Origin: Sulfopaludibacter sp035606355
Lineage (GTDB): Bacteria > Acidobacteriota > Terriglobia > Bryobacterales > Bryobacteraceae
DNA length: 5,747 nt
Direction: 5' to 3'
NCBI GenBank assembly: GCA_035606355.1
Contig: DATNFO010000049.1
Span: 1-5,747 of the forward strand
Part shown: piece after piece, positions 1 to 5,629 of the stretch
Numbering within the stretch: the first letter of the stretch is position 1
How the letters are laid out: every line of letters begins with the position of its first letter
Notes under the pieces: model-generated
Databases searched by the model: none
What the model was told of the DNA's origin: nothing
The model's input: the letters and a program-made list of their open reading frames with translations, nothing else
Translations under genes and position numbers: made by a program

Positions 1-12
1 GGACAGACAGCA

Positions 13-360
13 ATGAAGGACCTTATCGAGCAACGAAACGATCAAGACTTCCTCAGGAGCCTGGGCGTAACCATGGACGCTCCCGCCGCGGAACCGCCTT
101 TGCGCATGGAGACGAACGATTGGGAGCGGCTCGCGCGCCAGCTCGGCCGCGACCTGGGCGCGAGCGAAGCCGAACTGCGCACCGTCGCCATCGCCCGGGA
201 CGCATTCCAGCTTGTGTATCAGCAGCGGGACGCCGAAGCTATCGAAGCGGCGAAGCGGGAGCAGACCGCGCAGTCGCGCGCAAGCGAGTGGCGGATGACC
301 GCACTCATCGAAGCCGCCGTGATCGTCATCGGCGCTATGGGGGTGATCCTGTGCCGGTAA
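13..360 (+). CDS. Small C-terminally membrane-anchored hypothetical protein
   Basis: 115 aa; I do not recognise a family. Residues 1-95 are charged, rich in Glu, Arg and Ala, and predicted mostly helical (roughly 35-94, possibly amphipathic). Residues about 96-114 form one hydrophobic stretch (starting MTALIEAAVIVIGAMG) followed only by Arg, so the protein looks tail-anchored, with its N-terminal part probably cytoplasmic. There is no signal peptide. The start at 13 has only a weak purine-rich upstream sequence; an in-frame ATG at 73 (residue 21) is an alternative, but the AGGAG at 55-59 is too far from it (13 nt). The stop codon overlaps the GTG start of the ParB-like gene by 10 nt, so the two are probably translationally coupled. 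A membrane partner for the ParB-like protein is possible but is inference only. Phage or conjugative elements also carry unrelated small membrane proteins in such positions. Confidence 0.65.
   Translation: MKDLIEQRNDQDFLRSLGVTMDAPAAEPPLRMETNDWERLARQLGRDLGASEAELRTVAIARDAFQLVYQQRDAEAIEAAKREQTAQSRASEWRMTALIEAAVIVIGAMGVILCR
339..346 (+). promoter_or_regulatory. Shine-Dalgarno sequence deciding the GTG start at 351
   Basis: GGGGGTGA differs by one base from the ideal GGAGGTGA and sits 4 nt (7 nt from the G run) before GTG at 351. It lies inside the last codons of the upstream gene. The reading frame is open back to 120, but the upstream part (351 and earlier) is an Arg-rich out-of-frame reading of the first gene, so 351 is the best start. 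Confidence 0.6.
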
Positions 361-2777
361 CCGACAAGAACAAAGCCGTGCGCACGCGTGCGCAGAAAAA
401 AGCCAAGGAAGCCGAGGCTGCAGCGCCGGCGAAAGCAGCGGCTCAGGCCTCGCCGGTGGTCATCTCGCGCGAATACCGCGACGTTGCCATGGAGCAGATC
501 GCCGAGGGCGACAACTACCGGCGCACGTACAACCAGGAAAAGCTCCAGGAACTCGCCGACTCCATCCGTGATACTGGCCTCGCGCAGCCGATCCTGATCC
601 GTCCCAAGAAGGGCAAGGGCGGCGCGCTGTACCAGTTGGTGGTAGGCACGCGCCGGTTCCGTGCGGCCAAGCTCGCCGGGCTCTCCGTCATTCCATGCGC
701 TATCGAGGAGATGAGCGACACGCGCGCGATGGAAGTGCAGCTTGTCGAAAACCTCCAGCGCAGCGACGTGCATCCGCTCGAAGAGGCGGACGGCATGCAC
801 CGGCTCATGCAGGCGGGCGGCTACAGCGCGCGCGAGCTGGCAACGCGTCTCGGCAAAAAGTCCGGGTGGGTGCACAAGCGGCTCAAGTTGCGCGACGCCG
901 CCGAACCCGTCAAGAAAGCGTTCCGGGAAAAACAGATCACACCGGACGCCGCGCTTCTGATCGCCCGAGAGTCGGAGGAAGCACAAAGGGAGCTACTGCC
1001 CCTCGCGACGGACCGGCACTGGACCGTGCGCCAGCTGAGCGACCATATTCAGCGAAAGCTCCGGCGCGATGTGCGAAAAGGCGGCTTCGATCCGAAAGCC
1101 GAAACTCTGATCCCGGAGGTGGGCTCTTGCTTCAAGTGCCCGAAGCTGGCGGGCAACGCAGCGGACCTGCACGCGGGCGAGAAAAAGACTACGTGCACCG
1201 ACGTAGGCTGCTACGAGCAAAAGCAGCTTGCGGCCATCCAAGTCAAAACCGAGCAGGCGAAGGCGGCTGGTTCTCCATTACTCAAAGTCGAAACGTCGTA
1301 TCGCGGCTACGCGGATGCAGCGCCAAAGGGCGTCTTGCCGCCGGATCAGTATCGCAAGATCGACAGCAGCACTAAGGCGTGTAAGGCCGCGGTGGAAGCA
1401 ATCATCACGTACGGCGAGGGTCTCGCGCAGACAATCACCGTCTGTGCGGATAAAACCTGTAAGACGCACTTCGGCAGCTCGTCTTCCTTCAGCTCCGACG
1501 CCGAGCGCGAGAAAGCCCGCAAGGAAAAGCGCGAGCTCGAAACCGCCAAAGCTGTTCGCGGCAAGCTGGTCGATACCCTGCTCGATGGCATGTCGGTCAT
1601 TCCGGAATCTCTCACGCTGGAGCAGGATTTCTGGCTGGTCCGTTTGCTCGAAGAGTGGGTCGAAGCGGCATGGGGCCGCCTGTGGAACGATGCCAAGCGC
1701 CTAGTCATCAAGCGTCATGCCGAGTGGGACGCGGACACGATCTCTGTTGGCGATCTGAAGCTCCCGGCGTTGTTGCGGCTGATGAACGAAATCACCCTCG
1801 CCGGCCACCTGATGGTGACCTGGTACGGAGATAAGAAAGTGAGTGATTCCCTGGCCGCGCTCTGCGAAGAGTACAACGTGCCATGGAAGCAGATCGAAGC
1901 GGAAGTGAGGGCGAAGAGCGACGAGCCGAGAAAGAAGGGCGGAAAGAAATCGGCGGATGGGCCTGCACGGCGCATCTGCATTCATGACGGCTGCGTTGGT
2001 TACAGTTATGCGCCGCATGACGAGCCCGCCCTTTGCGTTGAACATCAGGGGGAAGGAACCGGGCACCCGGAGCGCGAACAGCGGGGGCCAGTGGTAGTTG
2101 TAGAGGGCATCGAGAGCTACGCGGAGGGGCTGGCGGCGGTTGGCAACTACGAGTACCTGATGAGCATCAACACCGCTGCATCCTTGCAACTCCCGGACGG
2201 AACGTTTGCTGAGCGGTCATGCCTGAGCCTCGAAAGCGCCTTGGGCGCTCGCGTGCTGCTGATCCGCACAGCAGACGGCTGGCGCGAAAGCTTCCAGTAC
2301 GCGCTCGGCAAAGCGAAGCACGAAAACCTGCCGCACTTCAAAGGCAAGGCATATTCCACCGCGCGAACCGCGCTCATCGATGCCCTGGGCGGATTAATGG
2401 CGGCGATCGGCGTTAAGAACGCCAAAGGTCCGGGGAAGAAGATCGTCGATTGGGCTCAGGCTCTCTGGAAGTCTGCTGTTGACTCCGTGGACCTGCCGGC
2501 GGTGCACGCTGAAGCTGAGGGGGGCACCGGAACGTTCGATGATCAGATCCCGGCTGACCGAGTGGAAGCAATACGTGAAACGCTACGCACCACGGCTGGC
2601 GCGGTGGAGGAAGCTGTACAAGCGCCTGAAATCCCTGAAACCATTCAGGGCGACGACTTGCCGTCGATGACACGCTGTGAGTACTGCGGCGTGATAGTGA
2701 CGGCTGCCGGTCTCGATTCGCACTTGCAGTTCTGTGACGCGGCAAAGCAGGCGAAGGCGGTTGAAGGCCATGAATAG
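351..2777 (+). CDS. ParB/RepB/Spo0J-family protein with long Cys/His-rich C-terminal region
   Basis: 808 aa from GTG 351; classical ParBs are about 280-350 aa. Residues 1-35 are a Lys/Ala-rich leader. Residues about 40-150 are the ParB/sulfiredoxin-like domain: NYRRTYNQEKLQELADSI (55-72), GTRRFRA (99-105, the GERRxRA nucleotide motif with Thr for Glu) and ENLQRSDVHPLEEA (133-146). Residues about 157-217 are the helix-turn-helix (YSARELATRLGKKSGWVHKR). Family knowledge: such proteins bind parS-like DNA and use CTP to clamp on it for partition or gene regulation. Beyond this are Cys/His clusters: C260-x2-C263 with C282-x4-C287 (CPK..GN and CTDVGCYEQK, seen in many phage/plasmid ParBs), C365-x4-C370-x2-H373, C543/H545/C548/H556/C562/H565, and C776-x2-C779-x11-H791-x3-C795, which is zinc-finger-like. 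A Lys/Glu-rich helix covers 384-410; 580-720 is unrecognised. No parA is visible. It overlaps genes on both sides (10 and 8 nt), suggesting an operon. ParB-family identity is firm; a partition role is less certain. Confidence 0.92.
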   Translation: MPVTDKNKAVRTRAQKKAKEAEAAAPAKAAAQASPVVISREYRDVAMEQIAEGDNYRRTYNQEKLQELADSIRDTGLAQPILIRPKKGKGGALYQLVVGTRRFRAAKLAGLSVIPCAIEEMSDTRAMEVQLVENLQRSDVHPLEEADGMHRLMQAGGYSARELATRLGKKSGWVHKRLKLRDAAEPVKKAFREKQITPDAALLIARESEEAQRELLPLATDRHWTVRQLSDHIQRKLRRDVRKGGFDPKAETLIPEVGSCFKCPKLAGNAADLHAGEKKTTCTDVGCYEQKQLAAIQVKTEQAKAAGSPLLKVETSYRGYADAAPKGVLPPDQYRKIDSSTKACKAAVEAIITYGEGLAQTITVCADKTCKTHFGSSSSFSSDAEREKARKEKRELETAKAVRGKLVDTLLDGMSVIPESLTLEQDFWLVRLLEEWVEAAWGRLWNDAKRLVIKRHAEWDADTISVGDLKLPALLRLMNEITLAGHLMVTWYGDKKVSDSLAALCEEYNVPWKQIEAEVRAKSDEPRKKGGKKSADGPARRICIHDGCVGYSYAPHDEPALCVEHQGEGTGHPEREQRGPVVVVEGIESYAEGLAAVGNYEYLMSINTAASLQLPDGTFAERSCLSLESALGARVLLIRTADGWRESFQYALGKAKHENLPHFKGKAYSTARTALIDALGGLMAAIGVKNAKGPGKKIVDWAQALWKSAVDSVDLPAVHAEAEGGTGTFDDQIPADRVEAIRETLRTTAGAVEEAVQAPEIPETIQGDDLPSMTRCEYCGVIVTAAGLDSHLQFCDAAKQAKAVEGHE

Positions 2778-3051
2778 GCGCGGCTTTCTTGGGTTGATCG
2801 TCGCGGTCGTAGCGCCATGGCGCGCTAAGGCGCAGAGCGTTCGCCGCGGGCGGCGTGCGCAGCCCCCGATGTTTCCGATTGATCGGCGATGTCATTGGCG
2901 ATTTCCGGCGGCGCCGACGAACGAACAGCTTGATCTGCGGATTATGGCTATCGCGGCCGGCGTGGACGTGCAGGCAAAGAGAGTGGTGGTCGATTGCTTC
3001 GCAGTGACTTATTGGAATCCGAGTGAAGGAATTCGACTTCAGGGGCGATAG
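2770..3051 (+). CDS. Small hypothetical protein with Tat-type signal peptide
   Basis: 93 aa, family not recognised. The N-terminus MNRRGFLGLIVAVVAP is a twin-arginine pattern (R3-R4-x-F-L followed by a hydrophobic stretch), with an AKA|QS signal-peptidase site predicted after residue 21. Export of a roughly 72-aa mature protein through the Tat route is therefore likely, although the hydrophobic core is short. The mature part is basic at its start (RRGRR, 25-29), has two Cys (C41 and C76) and a beta-like segment around 68-82 (QAKRVVVDCFAVTYW). ATG 2770 is chosen over the in-frame ATG 2734 because it gives the signal peptide and overlaps the ParB stop by only 8 nt; GAAGG at 2763-2767 is a rather close Shine-Dalgarno. 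The overlap suggests co-translation with the ParB-like gene. An exported protein encoded directly behind a DNA-segregation protein is unexpected. Confidence 0.62.
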   Translation: MNRRGFLGLIVAVVAPWRAKAQSVRRGRRAQPPMFPIDRRCHWRFPAAPTNEQLDLRIMAIAAGVDVQAKRVVVDCFAVTYWNPSEGIRLQGR

Positions 3052-3057
3052 ACAGCT

Positions 3058-3219
3058 ATGCCTGAGAAAACCATTCACTCTCCCATCCCCACCAGCGTGC
3101 CTACGGGCAAGCTCATCCAATTTGTGACGCGCGTCAATATCCACAAGATGCCCGCGCACGCGAAAGCGGTGCATGACGCGCTAGAGGCCCGGAAACAGGC
3201 CGAAGGTAAGGCGGCATGA
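3058..3219 (+). CDS. 53-aa hypothetical protein
   Basis: A short frame starting MPEKTIHSPIPTSVPTGKL and ending ARKQAEGKAA. It has a Pro/Thr-rich N-terminus, a central IQFVTRVNIHKMPAH segment and a charged, probably helical C-terminus. No membrane segment, signal or known motif is visible. It starts 6 nt after the stop of the exported protein and its TGA overlaps the ATG of the next gene in an ATGA arrangement (3216-3219). This tight spacing on both sides is the main evidence that it is real; AGGGG at 3041-3045 is a distant (12 nt) ribosome site. Function unknown. Confidence 0.5.
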   Translation: MPEKTIHSPIPTSVPTGKLIQFVTRVNIHKMPAHAKAVHDALEARKQAEGKAA

Positions 3220-3515
3220 CGGCGAGCGCAATTCAACATAATAGCTGCATGAAGAGCTTTAAAGCCTCCAAATGGGAACTGCGCCGCCGCGCTCGTGAAG
3301 AGAAGATCGCCGCCGCGAGGCAAGCCGAGATCGAAGCAATCAACGCCATCGACCAACGGCAAGACCGCTCAATTGCGCTCTTAGCTTACAAACTCAGGGA
3401 TGTAGAGGATTGGCCGAAAGCGGCTTTTCCCCAACTGCTACACGCCATCGTCGAAGCCTACATTTTGGAAGTCAATTCGGCCGAAGTCCTCGGCTTTTCA
3501 GGAGCGGGTATTTAA
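3216..3515 (+). CDS. 99-aa hypothetical protein with basic helical region
   Basis: Family not recognised. Residues about 13-45 are rich in Lys, Arg, Glu and Ala (WELRRRAREEKIAAARQAE) and likely form one long charged helix. Residues 46-90 look like a compact helical part (LLAYKLRDVEDWPKAAFPQ, then HAIVEAYILEV). No membrane segment or signal is seen. The start ATG lies in an ATGA overlap with the 53-aa gene, with AAGG four nt upstream, indicating translational coupling. ATG 3249 is a weaker alternative without a ribosome site. It lies 72 nt before the integrase start on the same strand. A small DNA-associated or regulatory role, such as an excisionase, is conceivable from its position but nothing in the sequence establishes it. 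Confidence 0.58.
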   Translation: MTASAIQHNSCMKSFKASKWELRRRAREEKIAAARQAEIEAINAIDQRQDRSIALLAYKLRDVEDWPKAAFPQLLHAIVEAYILEVNSAEVLGFSGAGI

Positions 3516-3574
3516 ACCGACCCGAAACAAATGTCCGCGTCCGTGTCAAATCTTACGTTGGTATTCTCTCCCTC

Positions 3575-3579
3575 GGAGG
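3575..3579 (+). promoter_or_regulatory. Strong Shine-Dalgarno deciding the integrase start
   Basis: GGAGG lies 8 nt before ATG 3588. The in-frame ATG at 3531 has no comparable site and would add 19 residues (MSASVSNLTLVFSPSEAER) that look like a leader. The 72-nt gap 3516-3587 is therefore a short leader; I see no convincing -35/-10 pair in it. Confidence 0.65.
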
Positions 3580-3587
3580 CCGAAAGA

Positions 3588-4721
3588 ATGGCACGAAGGG
3601 AATATCAAGATCCGTCGATTTTGACGCGAATGACGCCGCGCGGCGAAGTGTATTACGTCCGTTATCGGGTGAAGCGCCTCGGCGAAGACGGCCGCATTGT
3701 GCGGCGCGAAAAATGGCATGAACTGGGGCTTTGCTCTCACATGACCGCGAACCAAGCCAAGCGTGCGAAGGACAAGATTCTGCGCGAGGTGAACGCCGAG
3801 GTCTACACGTTTCAATCGCAAATGAAGTGGACGGCCTTCGTTGCGGTTTTCGATCAGAACCACATCGTTAAGAAGGCGGTTCCGACCCAGAATAACTATC
3901 GCCAGCAACTCTCGACGCATATCACGCCCGCGTGGAGAAAGATGCGGCTATGCGACCTCGGGCCGCTTCAGGTGGAACAGTTTTTCTCGCTGCTCGAAAA
4001 GGCCGGGGTTGCGCATTCTACGCGGAACACGATTCGAGGAGTGCTGGCCGCGGCTTTCGGCTGCGCTGTGAAATGGCGGCTTATCCAGACTTCGCCGATG
4101 AGCGACGGCATTAGCGGCGGTGGGGGGCCGCGCCGGGTCCGCGAGCGGCGCATCCCATCACTTGATCAGGTGCAGCGTCTGATCGCCGTGTGCAGTGGCG
4201 ACGTTCCCTTGCTCATTGAGGCTCTATGCAGTACCGGCCTGCGGATCAGTGAGGCGGCAGGGCTCCTGGTCCGCGATTTGAAGTTCGACAGCGGTCTCAT
4301 TGAAGTGCGGCGTCGCAATTGCCGCGGTGACGTTGGCGACACAAAGAGCGAATCGGGAGTGCGCGATTTACCGATGGGTTTGTTGCAGGAAGCATTACGC
4401 CTGCACGTTGCTGGCAAAGATGCCGATGCTCCGGTATTCACCCATGACGGCGAGCCCATTGTAGACAACACTCTGTTAGCGAATTACCTGACGCCGCGAA
4501 TGGTGAAGCTCGGCATCAAATTTCCCGGGTTCGGCTGGCATACGTTCCGGCGCCTACATCTTTCTCTGATGCAGACTCGCGGCCTGACCTTGTTCGATCT
4601 CAGGCGGCAAGCAGGGCACGCGAGCGTGCGAACCACCCAAGAGTACGTGATGGACGACATACAGCGCCGGGCGGCGGCTGTGGCGGAACTGCCCCGGCTA
4701 CGGCTGGTGAAGGGAGCGTAG
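3588..4721 (+). CDS. Site-specific tyrosine recombinase (phage-type integrase)
   Basis: 377 aa, full length for phage-type integrases. It cuts and rejoins DNA through a 3'-phosphotyrosine link to integrate or excise the element. Residues 1-75 look like an N-terminal arm-type DNA-binding region (VYYVRYRVKRLGEDG, then WHELG). Residues about 77-165 are the helical core-binding domain (SAM-like). The catalytic domain is about 188-365 and has the complete set: R219 in CSTGLRISEAAGL, K253 in DTKSESGVRDLPM, H318 and R321 in WHTFRR, H344 in QAGHASVRTT, and the nucleophile Y353 in TQEYVMDD. A glycine-rich linker (GISGGGG, 174-180) joins the two halves. It is the last gene of the presumed element, and the attachment site is expected just downstream. 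All motifs are intact, so it should be active unless expression has been lost. The target site cannot be named from here. Confidence 0.95.
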   Translation: MARREYQDPSILTRMTPRGEVYYVRYRVKRLGEDGRIVRREKWHELGLCSHMTANQAKRAKDKILREVNAEVYTFQSQMKWTAFVAVFDQNHIVKKAVPTQNNYRQQLSTHITPAWRKMRLCDLGPLQVEQFFSLLEKAGVAHSTRNTIRGVLAAAFGCAVKWRLIQTSPMSDGISGGGGPRRVRERRIPSLDQVQRLIAVCSGDVPLLIEALCSTGLRISEAAGLLVRDLKFDSGLIEVRRRNCRGDVGDTKSESGVRDLPMGLLQEALRLHVAGKDADAPVFTHDGEPIVDNTLLANYLTPRMVKLGIKFPGFGWHTFRRLHLSLMQTRGLTLFDLRRQAGHASVRTTQEYVMDDIQRRAAAVAELPRLRLVKGA

Positions 4722-4809
4722 ATGAGGACGCTTTTGCGAATTGTGCGAGAATTGATCGGGAAATCGGCGCAAGCTGGTTTGAATCAGCGCGGCCACAATA
4801 TCACCCGAA

Positions 4810-4822
4810 ATGTTTGAAACAT
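4810..4822. repeat. Perfect 13-bp palindrome (6-1-6) in the junction gap
   Basis: ATGTTTGAAACAT has perfectly complementary 6-base arms around one base. It lies 23 nt before the TTG start of the next gene and within the presumed junction, so it could be an operator or part of a recombination core. A palindrome of this size is expected about once by chance in a window this long, so position is the only reason to note it. Confidence 0.3.
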
Positions 4823-4833
4823 ACTTGTAGAAA

Positions 4834-4839
4834 AAGGGG
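4834..4839 (+). promoter_or_regulatory. Shine-Dalgarno before the TTG start at 4845
   Basis: AAGGGG lies 5 nt before TTG 4845. There is no in-frame ATG near this point, and the conserved-looking region begins at about residue 7, so TTG 4845 is the natural start. Confidence 0.6.
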
Positions 4840-4844
4840 TTGGA

Positions 4845-5327
4845 TTGGCCGGCTCCACAACGAAAAAGGCAGTCATTCAGCGCTTCGACCGGGAACCCCT
4901 GGCCGGATACGTAAACCCTGTTTCATTTCTGCAAGTTGGGGGTGTGGAGTGGATCTCCGCGACGGGCGTTGCCAGCACCGTTCCATTCACCGAGATTCGC
5001 CTGGTCGCCTTCGTTCGCGATTTTGAGCCCACCGGACCGGAAGCGCGCGCCGTTTTCCAGACCCGGCCCAAAATGGAGGGCTTGTGGGTCAGCCTCCAGT
5101 TTCGCGACGGTCAGGTGATGGAAGGCATACTGCCCAACAACCTGCTGCCTTACGAACCCTACGGCTTCACCATCACTCCGCCCGATACGCACGGCAATAC
5201 CCAGCGCATTTTCGTCCCGCGCGTGGCACTGAGCAGCGTCGAAGTGTTGGGAGTGGTGGGCAGTCCGCTCAAACGCCGGAAGCCGAAACCGGCCGGCGAA
5301 GATCAGATTCAGCTCTTCGACCGGTGA
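4845..5327 (+). CDS. Conserved Acidobacteriota hypothetical protein (DUF6982-like)
   Basis: 160 aa, with a TTG start backed by AAGGGG. The sequence (KAVIQRFDREPLAGYVNP near residue 8, RPKMEGLWVSLQFRDG at 74-89, LPNNLLPYEPYGFTI at 96-110, QLFDR at the end) matches what I recall of a small family found mainly in Acidobacteriota, annotated as DUF6982; the number is from memory. No signal peptide, membrane helix or catalytic motif is visible, so it is probably soluble and cytoplasmic. It appears to hold two copies of a beta-rich module, about 8-60 and 79-139, each with a V-x-x-F/R-x-D start, a Gly after the turn, and a closing F-V/P-x-x-x-L/I-x-x-V stretch. Such modules suggest a small barrel, but no function is established. 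The tail (139-157) is basic and Pro-rich (PLKRRKPKPAGEDQ). I take it as host chromosome flanking the element, not cargo. Confidence 0.72.
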   Translation: MAGSTTKKAVIQRFDREPLAGYVNPVSFLQVGGVEWISATGVASTVPFTEIRLVAFVRDFEPTGPEARAVFQTRPKMEGLWVSLQFRDGQVMEGILPNNLLPYEPYGFTITPPDTHGNTQRIFVPRVALSSVEVLGVVGSPLKRRKPKPAGEDQIQLFDR

Positions 5328-5333
5328 ACCTCA

Positions 5334-5588
5334 GGGAGTGTGGGAAATATCGAGTGGCTTTTTGCCGCATCCAACACACACTCGCATTCCCGGCACCTTT
5401 TACCGCTCCCTTACGGGGCTGTGAAAAGATCGAGTTGCTTTACGCCGACTTCAAAACGCACTCGCACCCCCGGCACCTTTTACCGCTACGTAACAGCCCT
5501 GCGAAAAAATCGACTTGCTTTTTTGCCGCACTCAAACGCACTCGCATTCCCGGCACCGTTTACCGCTCCCTTACGGTCACGGCTCCGT
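5334..5588. repeat. Three degenerate 80-bp tandem repeats
   Basis: Units start at about 5350, 5430 and 5510, a spacing of exactly 80 nt. Each runs TCGAGTTGCTTT (with variants), a variable middle, then the best conserved block CTCGCATTCCCGGCACC (5381, 5461 with two changes, 5541) and TTTACCGCT. A looser lead-in (TGTGAAAAGA type) precedes each unit, so the array reaches back to about 5334. Since 80 is not a multiple of three, the open frames across it are not conserved as protein, and I read it as non-coding. It begins a few nt after the stop of the preceding gene. GGGCTGT at 5416-5422 in unit 1 is complementary to ACAGCCC at 5493-5499 in unit 2, so units may fold together. It could be a decayed interspersed-repeat cluster. 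Confidence 0.75.
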
Positions 5589-5629
5589 ATGTGGTTGATG
5601 CTCCTAACGGAGCCGCGACCGTGAGGGAG
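5566..5629. repeat. Long imperfect hairpin, REP/MITE-like interspersed element
   Basis: The 23-nt arms 5566-5588 and 5607-5629 pair at 21 positions, with one G-U (T5572/G5623) and one A-C mismatch (A5579/C5616), around an 18-nt loop. The left arm begins CTCCCTTACGG and ends GGCTCCGT; the right arm begins ACGGAGCCGCGACC. The left arm is the tail of repeat unit 3, and unit 1 carries a shortened version (CTCCCTTACGGGGCT). I recall this type of sequence, and the false peptides it yields in reverse (HGRGSV, RDRKGAV), as common in Acidobacteriota genomes. As RNA it would form a stable stem and could end transcription or protect the upstream mRNA, but there is no U-run after it. Confidence 0.72.

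Larger units (their letters stand above)
4722..4844 (+). other. Presumed element/chromosome junction; candidate attachment region
   Basis: This 123-nt gap between the integrase and a likely host gene has no convincing gene. A 31-codon frame (ATG 4722, stop 4815-4817) directly follows the integrase stop with AAGGGAG before it, but it shows no recognisable protein character. The stretch is more AT-rich toward its end. Tyrosine-recombinase elements commonly have the attachment core beside the integrase gene, so the crossover probably lies here or near the start of the next gene. The partner site is outside the window, so the core cannot be defined. I see no tRNA. Confidence 0.35.

Noticed and set aside
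219..986. 255-codon open frame on the - strand within the ParB-like gene
   Set aside because: It is antisense to the conserved ParB and HTH motifs, composition is shadow-like, and no domain is recognisable.
2633..2650. CCCTGAA/TTCAGGG stem with 4-nt loop
   Set aside because: Lies inside the ParB-like coding sequence, has no T-run, and a 7-bp stem is expected by chance.
2812..2823. Perfect 12-bp palindrome GCGCCATGGCGC, possible parS-like site
   Set aside because: Single copy inside a coding region; about one such palindrome is expected by chance in this length. No repeated sites are seen.
2413..3174. 253-codon open frame on the - strand across the end of the ParB-like gene and the small genes
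   Set aside because: Rich in Arg, Pro, Ser and His as expected for an antisense reading of GC-rich coding DNA; the + strand has a coherent, overlapping gene run.
4722..4817. 31-codon frame right after the integrase stop
   Set aside because: It has a plausible ribosome site, but that sequence belongs to the end of the integrase and the peptide has no recognisable feature; too weak to call.
4840..4860. Sequence GGCCGGCTCCAC resembling a tRNA 3' end as integration target
   Set aside because: No matching acceptor arm, T-loop or anticodon stem can be found upstream.
5334..5588. Repeats considered as a CRISPR array
   Set aside because: The units are contiguous and degenerate over their whole 80 nt, with no constant-repeat/variable-spacer pattern and no cas genes.
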